Positions 14,696 through 21,283 of a stretch of 21,283 bases of DNA are shown in pieces (position 1 is the first letter of the stretch; each line of letters opens with the position of its first letter). Source of the DNA: UBA5070 sp035604215 (GTDB taxonomy: Bacteria; Fibrobacterota; Fibrobacteria; UBA5070). The DNA lies in contig DATNIW010000079.1 in assembly GCA_035604215.1 (NCBI GenBank), positions 1 to 21,283 on the forward strand. Direction: 5' to 3'. Below the pieces are notes generated by a model. That model saw only the letters and a list, made by a program, of their open reading frames with translations, had not been told where the DNA came from and did not search any database. The translations under genes and the position numbers were made by a program.

Positions 14696-14724
14696 ATGAT
14701 ACGCTGGCCTTTGTCAAGAGTCAA
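14696..14724 (-). promoter_or_regulatory. Sigma70-type promoter of the H1-like gene
   Basis: On the minus strand TTGACT (14719-14724), a 17-bp spacer and TATCAT (14696-14701) form the best -35/-10 pair in the window. Transcription from near 14689 gives a leader of about 99 nt. The leader contains a GGCGC-TTTTC-GCGCC hairpin (14628-14642) and the ribosome site. An overlapping second TTGACA sits 6 nt downstream of the first. The surrounding interval (14606-14775) is A/T-rich compared with the rest and holds no gene. Confidence 0.75.
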
Positions 14725-14775
14725 CACATCCGCGCAATTTTTTTTCGAAACTTTCGCCGACTCGACAAAAAATGT

Positions 14776-17412
14776 CTAGACTGCCGCCGGTCTGAGGAGG
14801 TTCGACAGTTCCTCGATGGCCGTCCGACGCGTTTCGTCGTCGGGGATCCGACGGCCTTCCGTGGTGGCCAGGTAGAAGGAATCGATGGCCCTGTCGGCTT
14901 CCGTCCACACCCGCGCGGAGTGGATAACCCATTGTCGCCGCGAGAGATGCGCGGTCAATTCGAAGAGCAGGCCGAGCCGGTCGGGCGCGGTGATGTCGAG
15001 CACGGTGTAGTCGTCCGAGACGTGGTCGTGCACTTCCACGGACACTCCAGGGACCATGATGCGGGTCAACGAGGCCTCCCAACGCCGGATGTGGACGCGC
15101 ACCGTGTCCTCGAGAGCCGCGCGGTCCAGATCCCTCACCTCGGCGATCCGTTCTTCGCAGAGGCGGGCGAGACCCTCTTCCCCTTCGAACTGGGGCGGCT
15201 CCGTCGGGATCACCGAGAAGAGGTCGATCGCCAGGCCGTCGACCCTCGTGTACACCTGCGAAGCGGCGATGGAAAGGCGGAGCGTGGTGAAGCCCGCGCA
15301 GATGCGCGAGAGCAGGCCCGGGCGGTCGGCCATCACCACCGCGACGTCCCAGTGCGAACCCTGGTCCCGGACCTTCACGGCGATGCGGTGCCTGCTGGAA
15401 AGCGACTGGACGAGGTCGAGGTGGTCGGCGACCTGGCGAGCGGAGACCGACGAAGCGTAGCGCCGCGGAAGGCGCTTCAGGTGTTCCAGCACCTCCTCGC
15501 GCGGATGGCCGTAGGCTTCGCCGGCCAAGGCTTCGCGGCGGGTGGCGGAATCCACCTGCGCGTTCTCCTCGCGCAGTTCGGAGAGGGTTGCCTCGTAGAG
15601 TCTCCGCAGCAGGATCGCCTTCCACGCGGACCACGCGTCCGGATGGACCGACGAGGTGTCGGCCCAGGTGAGCACGTAGAGCTTGCGGAGCAGGTGCTCG
15701 TCGGGGACCTTCGTCAGGAGGTCGCGGATGGTCTTCGGGTCCTCGATGTCGCGTCGCTGCGCGAGGTGGTTGAGGAGCAGGTGGTGCTGCACCAGCAGCC
15801 TGGCGTGCGCGGCGCGGGCCTCCGAATACCCGACCGAGAGGCAATACTGGTGGACGAGCTTCGCGCCCGAGTCGCTGTGGTCCGGTCCCAGCCCCTTGCC
15901 CACGTCGTGGTAGAGGGCCGAGAGGTAGAGGACATCCATGTCGGTGACCTTGGAGAGCTCCTCGCCGAAGTGGTCGAGCACGGGATCGGCGTTGTGCGCC
16001 AGCGTGGAGATGCGCGTGAGGACGGTCAGGGTGTGCTCGTCCGTGGTGTACACGTGGTAGATGTCGTGCTGGCTGTGGCAGTCGATCAGGCGGAAGTCGG
16101 GCACCACGAGATCCACCACGCCGAGCCGGTGCAGTTCCCTGAGGGTGAAGCCCTTGGTGCTCGAGGCCTTGGCGATCTCCAGGAGCAACCCCAGGCACTT
16201 GGCACGATCCACCTCTCCATCGGCCATGACGGACACCGCTTGTCGGACGTACCACCGTGTGCGCGTCCCGACGCCGACGTCGGCGCGTTGCGCCGTCCGG
16301 TAGAGCTCGAGCACGAGCGGCAGGTTCCCCAGGAAGGGATTCGCGCCGCGCTCCGGCGTTTCCAGCGCTCCGTCGACCACCTCGAACCGTGGATCGGGGG
16401 ACTTCGCCCTCTTCTTGCGCTGGTTCTCGGCGAGGAGGTCGCAGTACTGCGAAGTGATGGAGTCCACGGTGCGCACGTGGCGGTAGAAGTCCTTCTGGAA
16501 CGCCTCCACCGCCTTCACGCGTTCGTCGGCGCGGTAGTGCAGCGCCTCGGCGACGGCCACCTGCTCCTCGAACCCCAGTCGGTCGCCCTTCTCGCCGGTC
16601 GCGTTGTGGAGGGCGACGCGCGCGCGCAGCAGGAACTCGTTCGCGTCGCGCAGTTCCTCCAGCTCCTCGGGCCCCGCGATGCCCGTGCGCGCGAGGTCCT
16701 CCAGGCCGCGGGCTCCGTGCTGGATTCCCGCGAGCCACACCAGGGTGTGCAGGTCGCGCAGGCATCCGCGTCCTTCCTTCAGGTTGGGCTCCAGCATCTG
16801 CGCGAGCTTCCCCTGGGCGTCCAATCGCTTGGCCCTCTCCTCGAGCTTCATCGCCACCAGCTGCTTCTGCCTGCGACCCGAAGGACGTTCGGACACGAAG
16901 TCCGCGAATTGGCGGTACAAGGAGAAATTCCCTCCCAGGAACCTCTCCTGCAGGAAGGCCGTGTAGGTCTCCACGTCGTCTTCGCTGGCCTTGCGGCACT
17001 CCGAGATGGATCGCACGGCCTGCCCCAGCACGAAGCCGAGGTCCCAAAGGGGGTAGAGTAGCTGCTCCACTTCCGCGAGCACGGAGGACGAGGGCTTCTC
17101 CGGCGTGAGGATGAGCAGGTCGACGTCGCTCTTGGGGCACATCTCGCGGCGACCGTAACCACCCACCGCGACCAGGGCGATCTCCCATGCCGATCCGGTC
17201 GCGTTCATGCGCGCCTCCAACTGGCTGCGCAAGAGGGCGTCCACCATGTCCGCGGTCTCCGCGGTGGTGGACACGGCGGACTCTCCGGAGTCGAAGTCCG
17301 CCCGGATCCGGGAGCGTTCGGTCTCCAACAACATGCGCAACGCCTCCAGGCGCTGCAGCGGGTTCTGGATGCGGACGAAGACGTGTCGGAACTTGGAAGT
17401 GAGCTGGCTCAT
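14776..17412 (-). CDS. glnD: GlnD, bifunctional PII uridylyltransferase / uridylyl-removing enzyme
   Basis: The 878 aa are close to E. coli GlnD (890). The enzyme senses glutamine and adds or removes UMP on PII proteins to control nitrogen assimilation. Order of parts: nucleotidyltransferase domain with GGYGRREMCPKSDVDLL (84-100, Asp96 and Asp98 as metal ligands); PII-uridylyltransferase helical region including EGRGCLRDLHTLVWL; HD domain with DEHTL near 459 and HDVGKG near 502; then two ACT domains, DRPGLLSRICAGF near 700 and DRLGLLFELTAHL near 812. All key motifs are intact. ATG 17412 was chosen because it starts the family N-terminus. It has no Shine-Dalgarno but a -10-like TACCTT 6 nt upstream. 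A longer frame to 17457 would begin inside the palindrome. No glnB, glnA or amtB is nearby. No clear terminator follows the stop. Confidence 0.96.
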   Translation of the reverse strand: MSQLTSKFRHVFVRIQNPLQRLEALRMLLETERSRIRADFDSGESAVSTTAETADMVDALLRSQLEARMNATGSAWEIALVAVGGYGRREMCPKSDVDLLILTPEKPSSSVLAEVEQLLYPLWDLGFVLGQAVRSISECRKASEDDVETYTAFLQERFLGGNFSLYRQFADFVSERPSGRRQKQLVAMKLEERAKRLDAQGKLAQMLEPNLKEGRGCLRDLHTLVWLAGIQHGARGLEDLARTGIAGPEELEELRDANEFLLRARVALHNATGEKGDRLGFEEQVAVAEALHYRADERVKAVEAFQKDFYRHVRTVDSITSQYCDLLAENQRKKRAKSPDPRFEVVDGALETPERGANPFLGNLPLVLELYRTAQRADVGVGTRTRWYVRQAVSVMADGEVDRAKCLGLLLEIAKASSTKGFTLRELHRLGVVDLVVPDFRLIDCHSQHDIYHVYTTDEHTLTVLTRISTLAHNADPVLDHFGEELSKVTDMDVLYLSALYHDVGKGLGPDHSDSGAKLVHQYCLSVGYSEARAAHARLLVQHHLLLNHLAQRRDIEDPKTIRDLLTKVPDEHLLRKLYVLTWADTSSVHPDAWSAWKAILLRRLYEATLSELREENAQVDSATRREALAGEAYGHPREEVLEHLKRLPRRYASSVSARQVADHLDLVQSLSSRHRIAVKVRDQGSHWDVAVVMADRPGLLSRICAGFTTLRLSIAASQVYTRVDGLAIDLFSVIPTEPPQFEGEEGLARLCEERIAEVRDLDRAALEDTVRVHIRRWEASLTRIMVPGVSVEVHDHVSDDYTVLDITAPDRLGLLFELTAHLSRRQWVIHSARVWTEADRAIDSFYLATTEGRRIPDDETRRTAIEELSNLLRPAAV

Positions 17413-17427
17413 CGGATGAAGGTACCA
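17413..17427 (-). promoter_or_regulatory. Extended -10 box TGGTACCTT just before glnD (leaderless type)
   Basis: On the minus strand TGG-TACCTT (17419-17427) ends 6 nt before the glnD ATG, with no ribosome site in between. The nonamer is identical to that before the DUF218 gene at 3346. The place where a -35 box would lie (about 17442-17447) is occupied by the 42-bp palindrome. Confidence 0.45.
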
Positions 17428-17438
17428 TCCGCCCCCGC

Positions 17439-17480
17439 CATTCCCGTAGGGACGCAAAATTTTGCGTCCCTACGGGAATG
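17439..17480. repeat. Perfect 42-bp palindrome between lpd and glnD
   Basis: Two 21-bp arms meet at 17459/17460 without spacer or mismatch. The centre is CGCAAAATTTTGCG, flanked by GGGA/TCCC, GTA/TAC and CGGGAATG at the ends. It starts 2 bp after the lpd stop (minus strand) and ends before the glnD promoter. In RNA from either strand it would form a very stable hairpin, so it can act as a terminator-like or 3'-end-protecting structure for lpd. It could also be one copy of a dispersed palindromic repeat. No second copy is in this window. Confidence 0.95.
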
Positions 17481-17482
17481 CC

Positions 17483-18877
17483 TCACATATGAACCGCTTT
17501 TCCGAAGGCGACTCCGCTCGCGTCCGCGATGGCCTCGGAGAGGGTGGGGTGGGCGTGCATGGTCGCGAGGATGTCTTCGACCGTGGCCTCCATGTTCATG
17601 GCGAGGTTCAGCTCGGCGATGATCTCGGTGGCCTCGGCGCCGACGACGTGGGCGCCCAGGAGCTCGTGGCGGTCCGCGCCGTAGAGGAGCTTCACGAATC
17701 CGTCGGTGTCGCCCGTTCCGACCGCCTTGCCGTTGGCGATGAACGGGAACTTGCCCACCTTGTAGGCGACGCCGTCCTCCTTGAGTTTCCGCTCGGTGGC
17801 CCCCACGCTCGCGACCTGCGGCTGGCAGTAGGTGCAGCCCGGAACCAGGTGGCCCTTGTGCGGCGCGATGCCGCCGTAGATGCCGTCGATGCACTGTCCC
17901 GCTTCCCAGGAGGCTTCGTGGGCGAGCCACGGAGGCCCGATGACGTCGCCGATGCCGTAGACGCCGGGGAGGGACGTGGAGTAGTCCGCGTTGGTGCGCA
18001 CGAAGCCCCGCTCCAGGTCCAATTTGATGTCCGGACCCAGCAGGCCGTCGAGCTTGGCTTCCACGCCCACCGCGACCAGGACCTTCTCGAAGGTGTTGCC
18101 GCCCTTGGGCGACTTCCCCTCGAAGGTGGCGGTGGCTCCGGTCGCCGTCACGGAAAGCGCGGTGACCTTGGTTCCCGTCAGCACCTCGATGCCGTAGCTT
18201 TCGTACTTGCGCAAGAGGAGAGCGGAGGATTCGTCGTCCTCGATGGGAAGGATCTTGGGGGCGAACTCCACCAAGGTGACCTTGGCCCCGAAGGCGTTGT
18301 AGAAGTAGGCGAACTCGACGCCGATGGCGCCTGCGCCCACGATGAGGATGGATTTGGGCGCCACGGTGAGCGCCAGCGCCTCCCGGGAAGTGATGACCGT
18401 GCTCCGGTCCAGCACGAGGCCCGGCAAGGTGCGAGGCTTGGCACCGGTGGCGATCACGATGTTCCGGGCTTCCAAACGTTCGGCGGGCTTCCCGTCCTGG
18501 TACGAGACCTCCACCAGGCCCGGTCGGAGGATGGTCGCCAGACCCTTCAAGGAGGTGATCTTGTTCTTCTTGAACAGGTGGTCGATGCCCATGGCCATCT
18601 TGTCGGCGGCCTTGCGCGACTTGGCGATGACCTTGGCGAAGTCGAACGAGACGTTCCCGACCGTGAACCCGTAGTCCTCCGCGTGCTGGAGATGCACGGC
18701 GAATTCGGCCTGGTTCAACAGCGACTTGGTGGGGATGCAGCCCCAGTTCAGGCAGGTGCCGCCCGCCCGCTCCATCTCGACCACGGCCACGGACTTTCCG
18801 TATTGGGCCGCCTTGATGGCCGCCACGTATCCGGCGGGTCCGCCACCGATCACCACCAGATCGAAATTCTGCGACAT
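17483..18877 (-). CDS. lpd: Dihydrolipoyl dehydrogenase (E3)
   Basis: This 464-aa flavoprotein of the class I disulfide reductase family is the E3 component. It reoxidises dihydrolipoamide with NAD+ in 2-oxoacid dehydrogenase complexes or the glycine cleavage system. The FAD-binding VVIGGGPAGYVAAIKAAQ is at 8-25. The redox-active disulfide is Cys42-Cys47 in GGTCLNWGCIPTKS. The NAD-binding stretch is SILIVGAGAIGVEFAYF. The second FAD motif is VYGIGDVIG. The dimer-interface catalytic His-Glu pair appears in AHPTLSEA near the C-terminus. AAGGAG lies 6 nt before the ATG. No E1, E2 or gcv gene is adjacent, so the complex it serves is not shown. It is divergent from the M20 peptidase and immediately upstream of the palindrome and glnD. 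Confidence 0.97.
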   Translation of the reverse strand: MSQNFDLVVIGGGPAGYVAAIKAAQYGKSVAVVEMERAGGTCLNWGCIPTKSLLNQAEFAVHLQHAEDYGFTVGNVSFDFAKVIAKSRKAADKMAMGIDHLFKKNKITSLKGLATILRPGLVEVSYQDGKPAERLEARNIVIATGAKPRTLPGLVLDRSTVITSREALALTVAPKSILIVGAGAIGVEFAYFYNAFGAKVTLVEFAPKILPIEDDESSALLLRKYESYGIEVLTGTKVTALSVTATGATATFEGKSPKGGNTFEKVLVAVGVEAKLDGLLGPDIKLDLERGFVRTNADYSTSLPGVYGIGDVIGPPWLAHEASWEAGQCIDGIYGGIAPHKGHLVPGCTYCQPQVASVGATERKLKEDGVAYKVGKFPFIANGKAVGTGDTDGFVKLLYGADRHELLGAHVVGAEATEIIAELNLAMNMEATVEDILATMHAHPTLSEAIADASGVAFGKAVHM

Positions 18878-18940
18878 GTCGACTCCTTGAAATCCCCCGG
18901 GATGGCCAAACGGACCCGCCGGGAGGTGTGCCAGAAAAGC

Positions 18941-18948
18941 CCAATCTA
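18941..18948 (-). promoter_or_regulatory. Putative -10 element TAGATTGG of lpd
   Basis: On the minus strand TAGATTGG lies about 63 nt before the lpd ATG. It would give a leader of nearly 60 nt with the AAGGAG site. The box is close to the TAGATTTGG upstream of the glycosyltransferase. A -35 box is not evident. Confidence 0.4.
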
Positions 18949-19019
18949 GAATGCGCGCCGGACGGGATCGAGATCGTTTCGCGATCGAGTTCGTGTGCCT
19001 CCATGCCGGTTGCCGGTCC

Positions 19020-19032
19020 TACTTTGGGACCC
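19020..19032 (+). promoter_or_regulatory. -10-like TACTTTGG seven bases before the M20 peptidase ATG
   Basis: TACTTT (19020-19025) ends 7 nt before ATG 19033, and the box continues as TACTTTGG. There is no Shine-Dalgarno. The geometry predicts a leaderless transcript. An in-frame ATG 30 nt upstream (19003) would be left out of such an mRNA. Confidence 0.45.
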
Positions 19033-20433
19033 ATGCGACAGGACGAACTCTTCTCCCTTTGCCGTTCCCAGTTTCCCCGGACGGTCCGACGCCTGTCGGA
19101 TCTCGTCGCGATCCCCTCGTGCAGCTTTCCCGGCTTCCCGCGGGAAGAGGTGGAGCGTTCCGCCGGGGCCACCGCGGATTGGTTTCGCGAAGTCGGCCTG
19201 CCCGATGTCCAGGTGCTGGCGCCTCCGGGCGTGAACCCCTACGTGGTGGCGCGCGACCACCGCGCCGGACCGGACAGGCCCACTCTTCTCCTGTACGCCC
19301 ACCACGACGTGCAACCCCCGATGCGGGAAGAACTCTGGACCACGCCGCCCTTCGAACCGTCCGAGCGGGAGGGACGGCTCTACGGTCGCGGAGCGGCGGA
19401 CGACAAGGCGGGGATCGCCCTGCACGCGGCCTCCATCGCGGCCTGGTACGCCTTGCAGGGGAGTCTCCCGATCAACGTCACCGTGCTGGTGGAGGGCGAG
19501 GAGGAGGTCGGGTCGGGAAACCTGGAGACGTTCCTGCGCTCGCGCCTGGACCTGCTCCGTGCCGACGCCGTCGTGATCGCGGATCTCGCCAACTACGACG
19601 TGGGTCTGCCGTCCCTCACCATATCCCTCCGCGGGCTGGTGGCCGTGGAGCTCGAACTGCGCGCCCTGGAGAGGCCCCTGCACTCGGGACTCTGGGGAGG
19701 CGCGGTGCCCGACGTGGTGCAGGTCCTGTGTCGGATGCTGTCGAGCCTGTCCCGTCCCGACGGCACGCTCGCGATCCCGGGCATCCTGGAGGGGATCGAG
19801 CCCCCCACCGAGCGCGAACTCCGGGACTGGAAGGACCTTCCCTACGACCGCGCCGATTTCGCGAGGGTCGCGGGATCGGATCCGTCCCTGGTCCCGACGG
19901 ATTCCGTCGACCTGGGCCGGCGCCTGTGGCGGACGCCCGCGCTCGCCATCAACGGGATCCAGGCGGGCACCAAGGGGAAGACCGGGAACGTGCTGATGGA
20001 CTCGGCCTGGTCGCGCGTGGGCATCCGCATCGTCCCCGGCATGGATCCGCGCCGGACCATGGACCTTCTGGAAGAGGCGCTCCGAGACGGAGTGCCCGCC
20101 GGATTCGAGCTGACCATGACGGAGGAGAGCCTGGCTCCCGCCTGGGGGACATCCACCGTCCATCCGCTGTTCGCCGCCGCGCGGAACGCCCTGGAAGCCG
20201 GCTACGGCAAGGCGCCGGTGGACGTGGGGTGCGGCGCCTCCATCCCCTTCGTGGACGCGGTGACCGGCGCCCTCGGCGGAGTCCCCGCGCTGCTCCTGGG
20301 CGTGGAGGATCCCTCCTGCAACGCCCACTCCGAGAACGAGTCGCTGCACTTGGGCGACCTGCTTTCCGCGATCCGCAGCCAGGCCGCGCTGTTCGGCGAA
20401 TTGGAAACGACCTTCGCCCGACACGCCCCCTAG
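19033..20433 (+). CDS. M20-family metallopeptidase (dipeptidase-like)
   Basis: The protein has 466 aa. It carries the di-zinc signature of the M20/ArgE/CNDP group: YAHHDVQPP with His90 and Asp92; GRGAADDKAG with bridging Asp near 123; EGEEEVGSG with the catalytic and metal Glu pair near 156-157; a further Asp in IADLANYD; and the last His in NAHSENE. The lid/dimerisation domain is visible as the SLRGLVAVELELRALERPLHSGLWGG stretch. Closest in pattern to dipeptidases and carnosinase-like peptidases that hydrolyse short peptides, but the substrate is not determined by these motifs. No signal peptide is seen, so it is probably cytosolic. I took the ATG at 19033. Its product begins MRQDELFSL, a normal family N-terminus. 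The gene converges with the alpha/beta hydrolase across 28 bp. A small CCGCC/GGCGG hairpin (20437-20454) without a U-run lies there. Confidence 0.9.
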   Translation: MRQDELFSLCRSQFPRTVRRLSDLVAIPSCSFPGFPREEVERSAGATADWFREVGLPDVQVLAPPGVNPYVVARDHRAGPDRPTLLLYAHHDVQPPMREELWTTPPFEPSEREGRLYGRGAADDKAGIALHAASIAAWYALQGSLPINVTVLVEGEEEVGSGNLETFLRSRLDLLRADAVVIADLANYDVGLPSLTISLRGLVAVELELRALERPLHSGLWGGAVPDVVQVLCRMLSSLSRPDGTLAIPGILEGIEPPTERELRDWKDLPYDRADFARVAGSDPSLVPTDSVDLGRRLWRTPALAINGIQAGTKGKTGNVLMDSAWSRVGIRIVPGMDPRRTMDLLEEALRDGVPAGFELTMTEESLAPAWGTSTVHPLFAAARNALEAGYGKAPVDVGCGASIPFVDAVTGALGGVPALLLGVEDPSCNAHSENESLHLGDLLSAIRSQAALFGELETTFARHAP

Positions 20434-20461
20434 CGTCCGCCCGATCGGAGGCGGCGCGGGA

Positions 20462-21160
20462 TCAACGCGCGATGCGACGCGTCCAGGCGGGAAAGAGAGA
20501 CAGATCCTTCTTGTGGAACGACAGGTCGTGGTCGGCTTCCGGATCCTCGTGCTCCTCGACTTCGACTCCGGCCTTGGCGAACACGGCCCACCAGGACCGG
20601 ATCCGTTCCAGCGGGAAGAGATGGTCGCGGCCACCGGCGGTCCAGCGCACGGGGATGCCCTTCAGCGCATTCGGGGACCAGGGGATGCCCTGGGCGACCA
20701 GAACGTCCGGGTCGCAGGACCACACCGCGACGCCTTTCAACCGCTTGCCCCAGAGTCCCCGCAGTCGCGCCGCCAACCACAGGGTTCCGATGCCACCGTC
20801 GGAGACTCCGGCGAGCACCAGTCGGGATCCGTCCACGCCGGGCCGCCGGGCGGCGGAATCCACGAACCCCGCGATCCGCAGCGCCGCCTCGTCGCTCCAC
20901 CACGGCGAAGCCGGCCAAGCGGAAGGCGCCAAGAGCGCGAAGGCGCCGGATTCCCCCCAGGTCGCCTCCATGTTGGAGGCCGCGGCGATTCCCTTCAGGG
21001 GGTTGTTGGCGCCAAGGCCGCCGTGCAGCCACACCACCAGCGGATGGCGGACCTTTCCGGAGGGGACCCACAATCCCGCGGCGGAGCCGTCGGGCGCGAG
21101 CAGCGTGTCCGTCCGCAGCGGAGAGGAGGACAGGGCAAGGAGAAGGAGGAGGCTATTCAT
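20462..21160 (-). CDS. Secreted alpha/beta hydrolase (carboxylesterase/DLH-like)
   Basis: The protein has 232 aa. A short N-terminal hydrophobic run (MNSLLLLLALSSSP) suggests export, although it lacks a basic N-region. The fold signature is complete: oxyanion-loop VVWLHGGLG (42-50), nucleophile elbow GVSDGG with Ser120, acid Asp179 in GGRDHLFP, and His211 in EADHDLSF. This gives a Ser-Asp-His triad in the right order. It resembles phospholipase/carboxylesterase and dienelactone-hydrolase-type enzymes, and the substrate cannot be named. GGGAG lies 10 nt before the ATG. The start ATGAATAG overlaps the apparent stop of the partial upstream gene, so the two are probably in one transcript. Confidence 0.82.
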   Translation of the reverse strand: MNSLLLLLALSSSPLRTDTLLAPDGSAAGLWVPSGKVRHPLVVWLHGGLGANNPLKGIAAASNMEATWGESGAFALLAPSAWPASPWWSDEAALRIAGFVDSAARRPGVDGSRLVLAGVSDGGIGTLWLAARLRGLWGKRLKGVAVWSCDPDVLVAQGIPWSPNALKGIPVRWTAGGRDHLFPLERIRSWWAVFAKAGVEVEEHEDPEADHDLSFHKKDLSLFPAWTRRIAR

Positions 21161-21283
21161 TCCAGGACACTCCCGAGCGAACGGAAGGGATCCAGCGGAC
21201 CGGCCTGCCGGGTGTCGACAGGTCGCCGATGCCCGCTCCCAGGACCACCCTCCAGCGAGGGGCGAACCGCCTTTCCGCCAGGA
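21153..21283 (-). CDS. C-terminal end of an unidentified minus-strand gene (partial)
   Basis: Beyond the hydrolase start the minus strand stays open to the window edge. The frame ending at the TAG 21153-21155, inside ATGAATAG, encodes about 43 residues ending GDLSTPGRPVRWIPSVRSGVSWNE. By my count it has the higher share of G/C third positions (roughly 79%). A second open frame ends at the TGA of the ATGA overlap (21157-21159) with about 66% G/C third positions. The first is therefore preferred, without certainty. No family can be recognised. The alternating small and aromatic residues would suit an exported or beta-rich protein. Confidence 0.45.
   Translation of the reverse strand, partial: LAERRFAPRWRVVLGAGIGDLSTPGRPVRWIPSVRSGVSWNE

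Noticed and set aside
14700..14775. Intrinsic terminator after glnD
   Set aside because: An ATTTTTTG run follows the stop on the minus strand, but the preceding stem (AGAC/GTCT) is only 4 bp. The A/T richness is better explained by the H1-like promoter.
14689..17061. A 790-codon open frame on the plus strand opposite glnD
   Set aside because: It is an antisense shadow. glnD on the minus strand has every family motif in order. The plus frame shows no recognisable domain and arises from GC-rich codon bias.
17462..18949. A 495-codon plus-strand frame opposite lpd
   Set aside because: It mirrors lpd, which has intact FAD, disulfide and NAD motifs. The plus frame starts inside the palindrome and has no family match that I can see.
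20434..20461. Bidirectional terminator between the M20 peptidase and hydrolase genes
   Set aside because: CCGCC/GGCGG with an 8-nt loop is short and neither side has a T-run.

Overview
The window is GC-rich and gene-dense, with short intergenic gaps, many 1-4 bp stop/start overlaps and G/C-ending codons. It encodes at least 17 complete proteins, one probable partial gene at the right edge and one tRNA. Most are housekeeping or envelope functions of a Gram-negative-type bacterium: panD, rsfS, argS, glnD, lpd, an RNase R-type nuclease, rimI, tRNA-Leu, a lipid kinase, DUF218 envelope proteins and small exported proteins. There is no phage, IS, CRISPR or plasmid gene. Several promoter-like elements read TAnnTTTG or TAnnTTGG, resembling the Bacteroidetes -10 box, so a GC-rich member of the Fibrobacterota/FCB side is my guess. 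No 16S rRNA is present and this is inference only.

Layout. Positions 1-2638: a CbbX/SpoVK-type AAA+ ATPase (+) converges on a MurG-like glycosyltransferase (-). Positions 2795-7789: a gamma-carbonic-anhydrase-fold protein is followed by a tightly overlapped run of DUF218 protein, diacylglycerol-kinase-like lipid kinase, RimI acetyltransferase, membrane-anchored PAS/PP2C/HATPase regulator and a second DUF218 protein. Positions 7867-9977: RNase R-like exonuclease, then tRNA-Leu(CAA). Positions 10092-14158: exported unknown protein, panD, exported unknown protein, LytR_C-domain protein, rsfS and argS, mostly overlapping. Positions 14159-14775: a repeat-rich spacer, a strong terminator, a 71-aa Lys/Ala/Pro histone-H1-like protein (-) and its promoter. 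Positions 14776-18877 (-): lpd upstream of glnD, separated by a perfect 42-bp palindrome. Positions 19033-21283: an M20 peptidase (+) convergent with an alpha/beta hydrolase (-), which overlaps the end of another minus-strand gene.

Working together: rsfS, argS, rimI, rnr and tRNA-Leu serve translation and RNA turnover. The DUF218/lipid-kinase/phosphatase cluster looks like an envelope-maintenance or signalling operon. glnD (nitrogen sensing), lpd (2-oxoacid dehydrogenase E3) and panD (beta-alanine for CoA) are central metabolism.

The strongest unexplained signals are a set of apparently leaderless genes with a -10-like box 6-7 nt before the ATG and no Shine-Dalgarno, the 42-bp palindrome in the glnD promoter region, the six-residue-alphabet H1-like protein with a 78-bp internal duplication, and a six-fold GATTCG cluster behind argS. 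I did not see a convincing wholly new multi-gene system.
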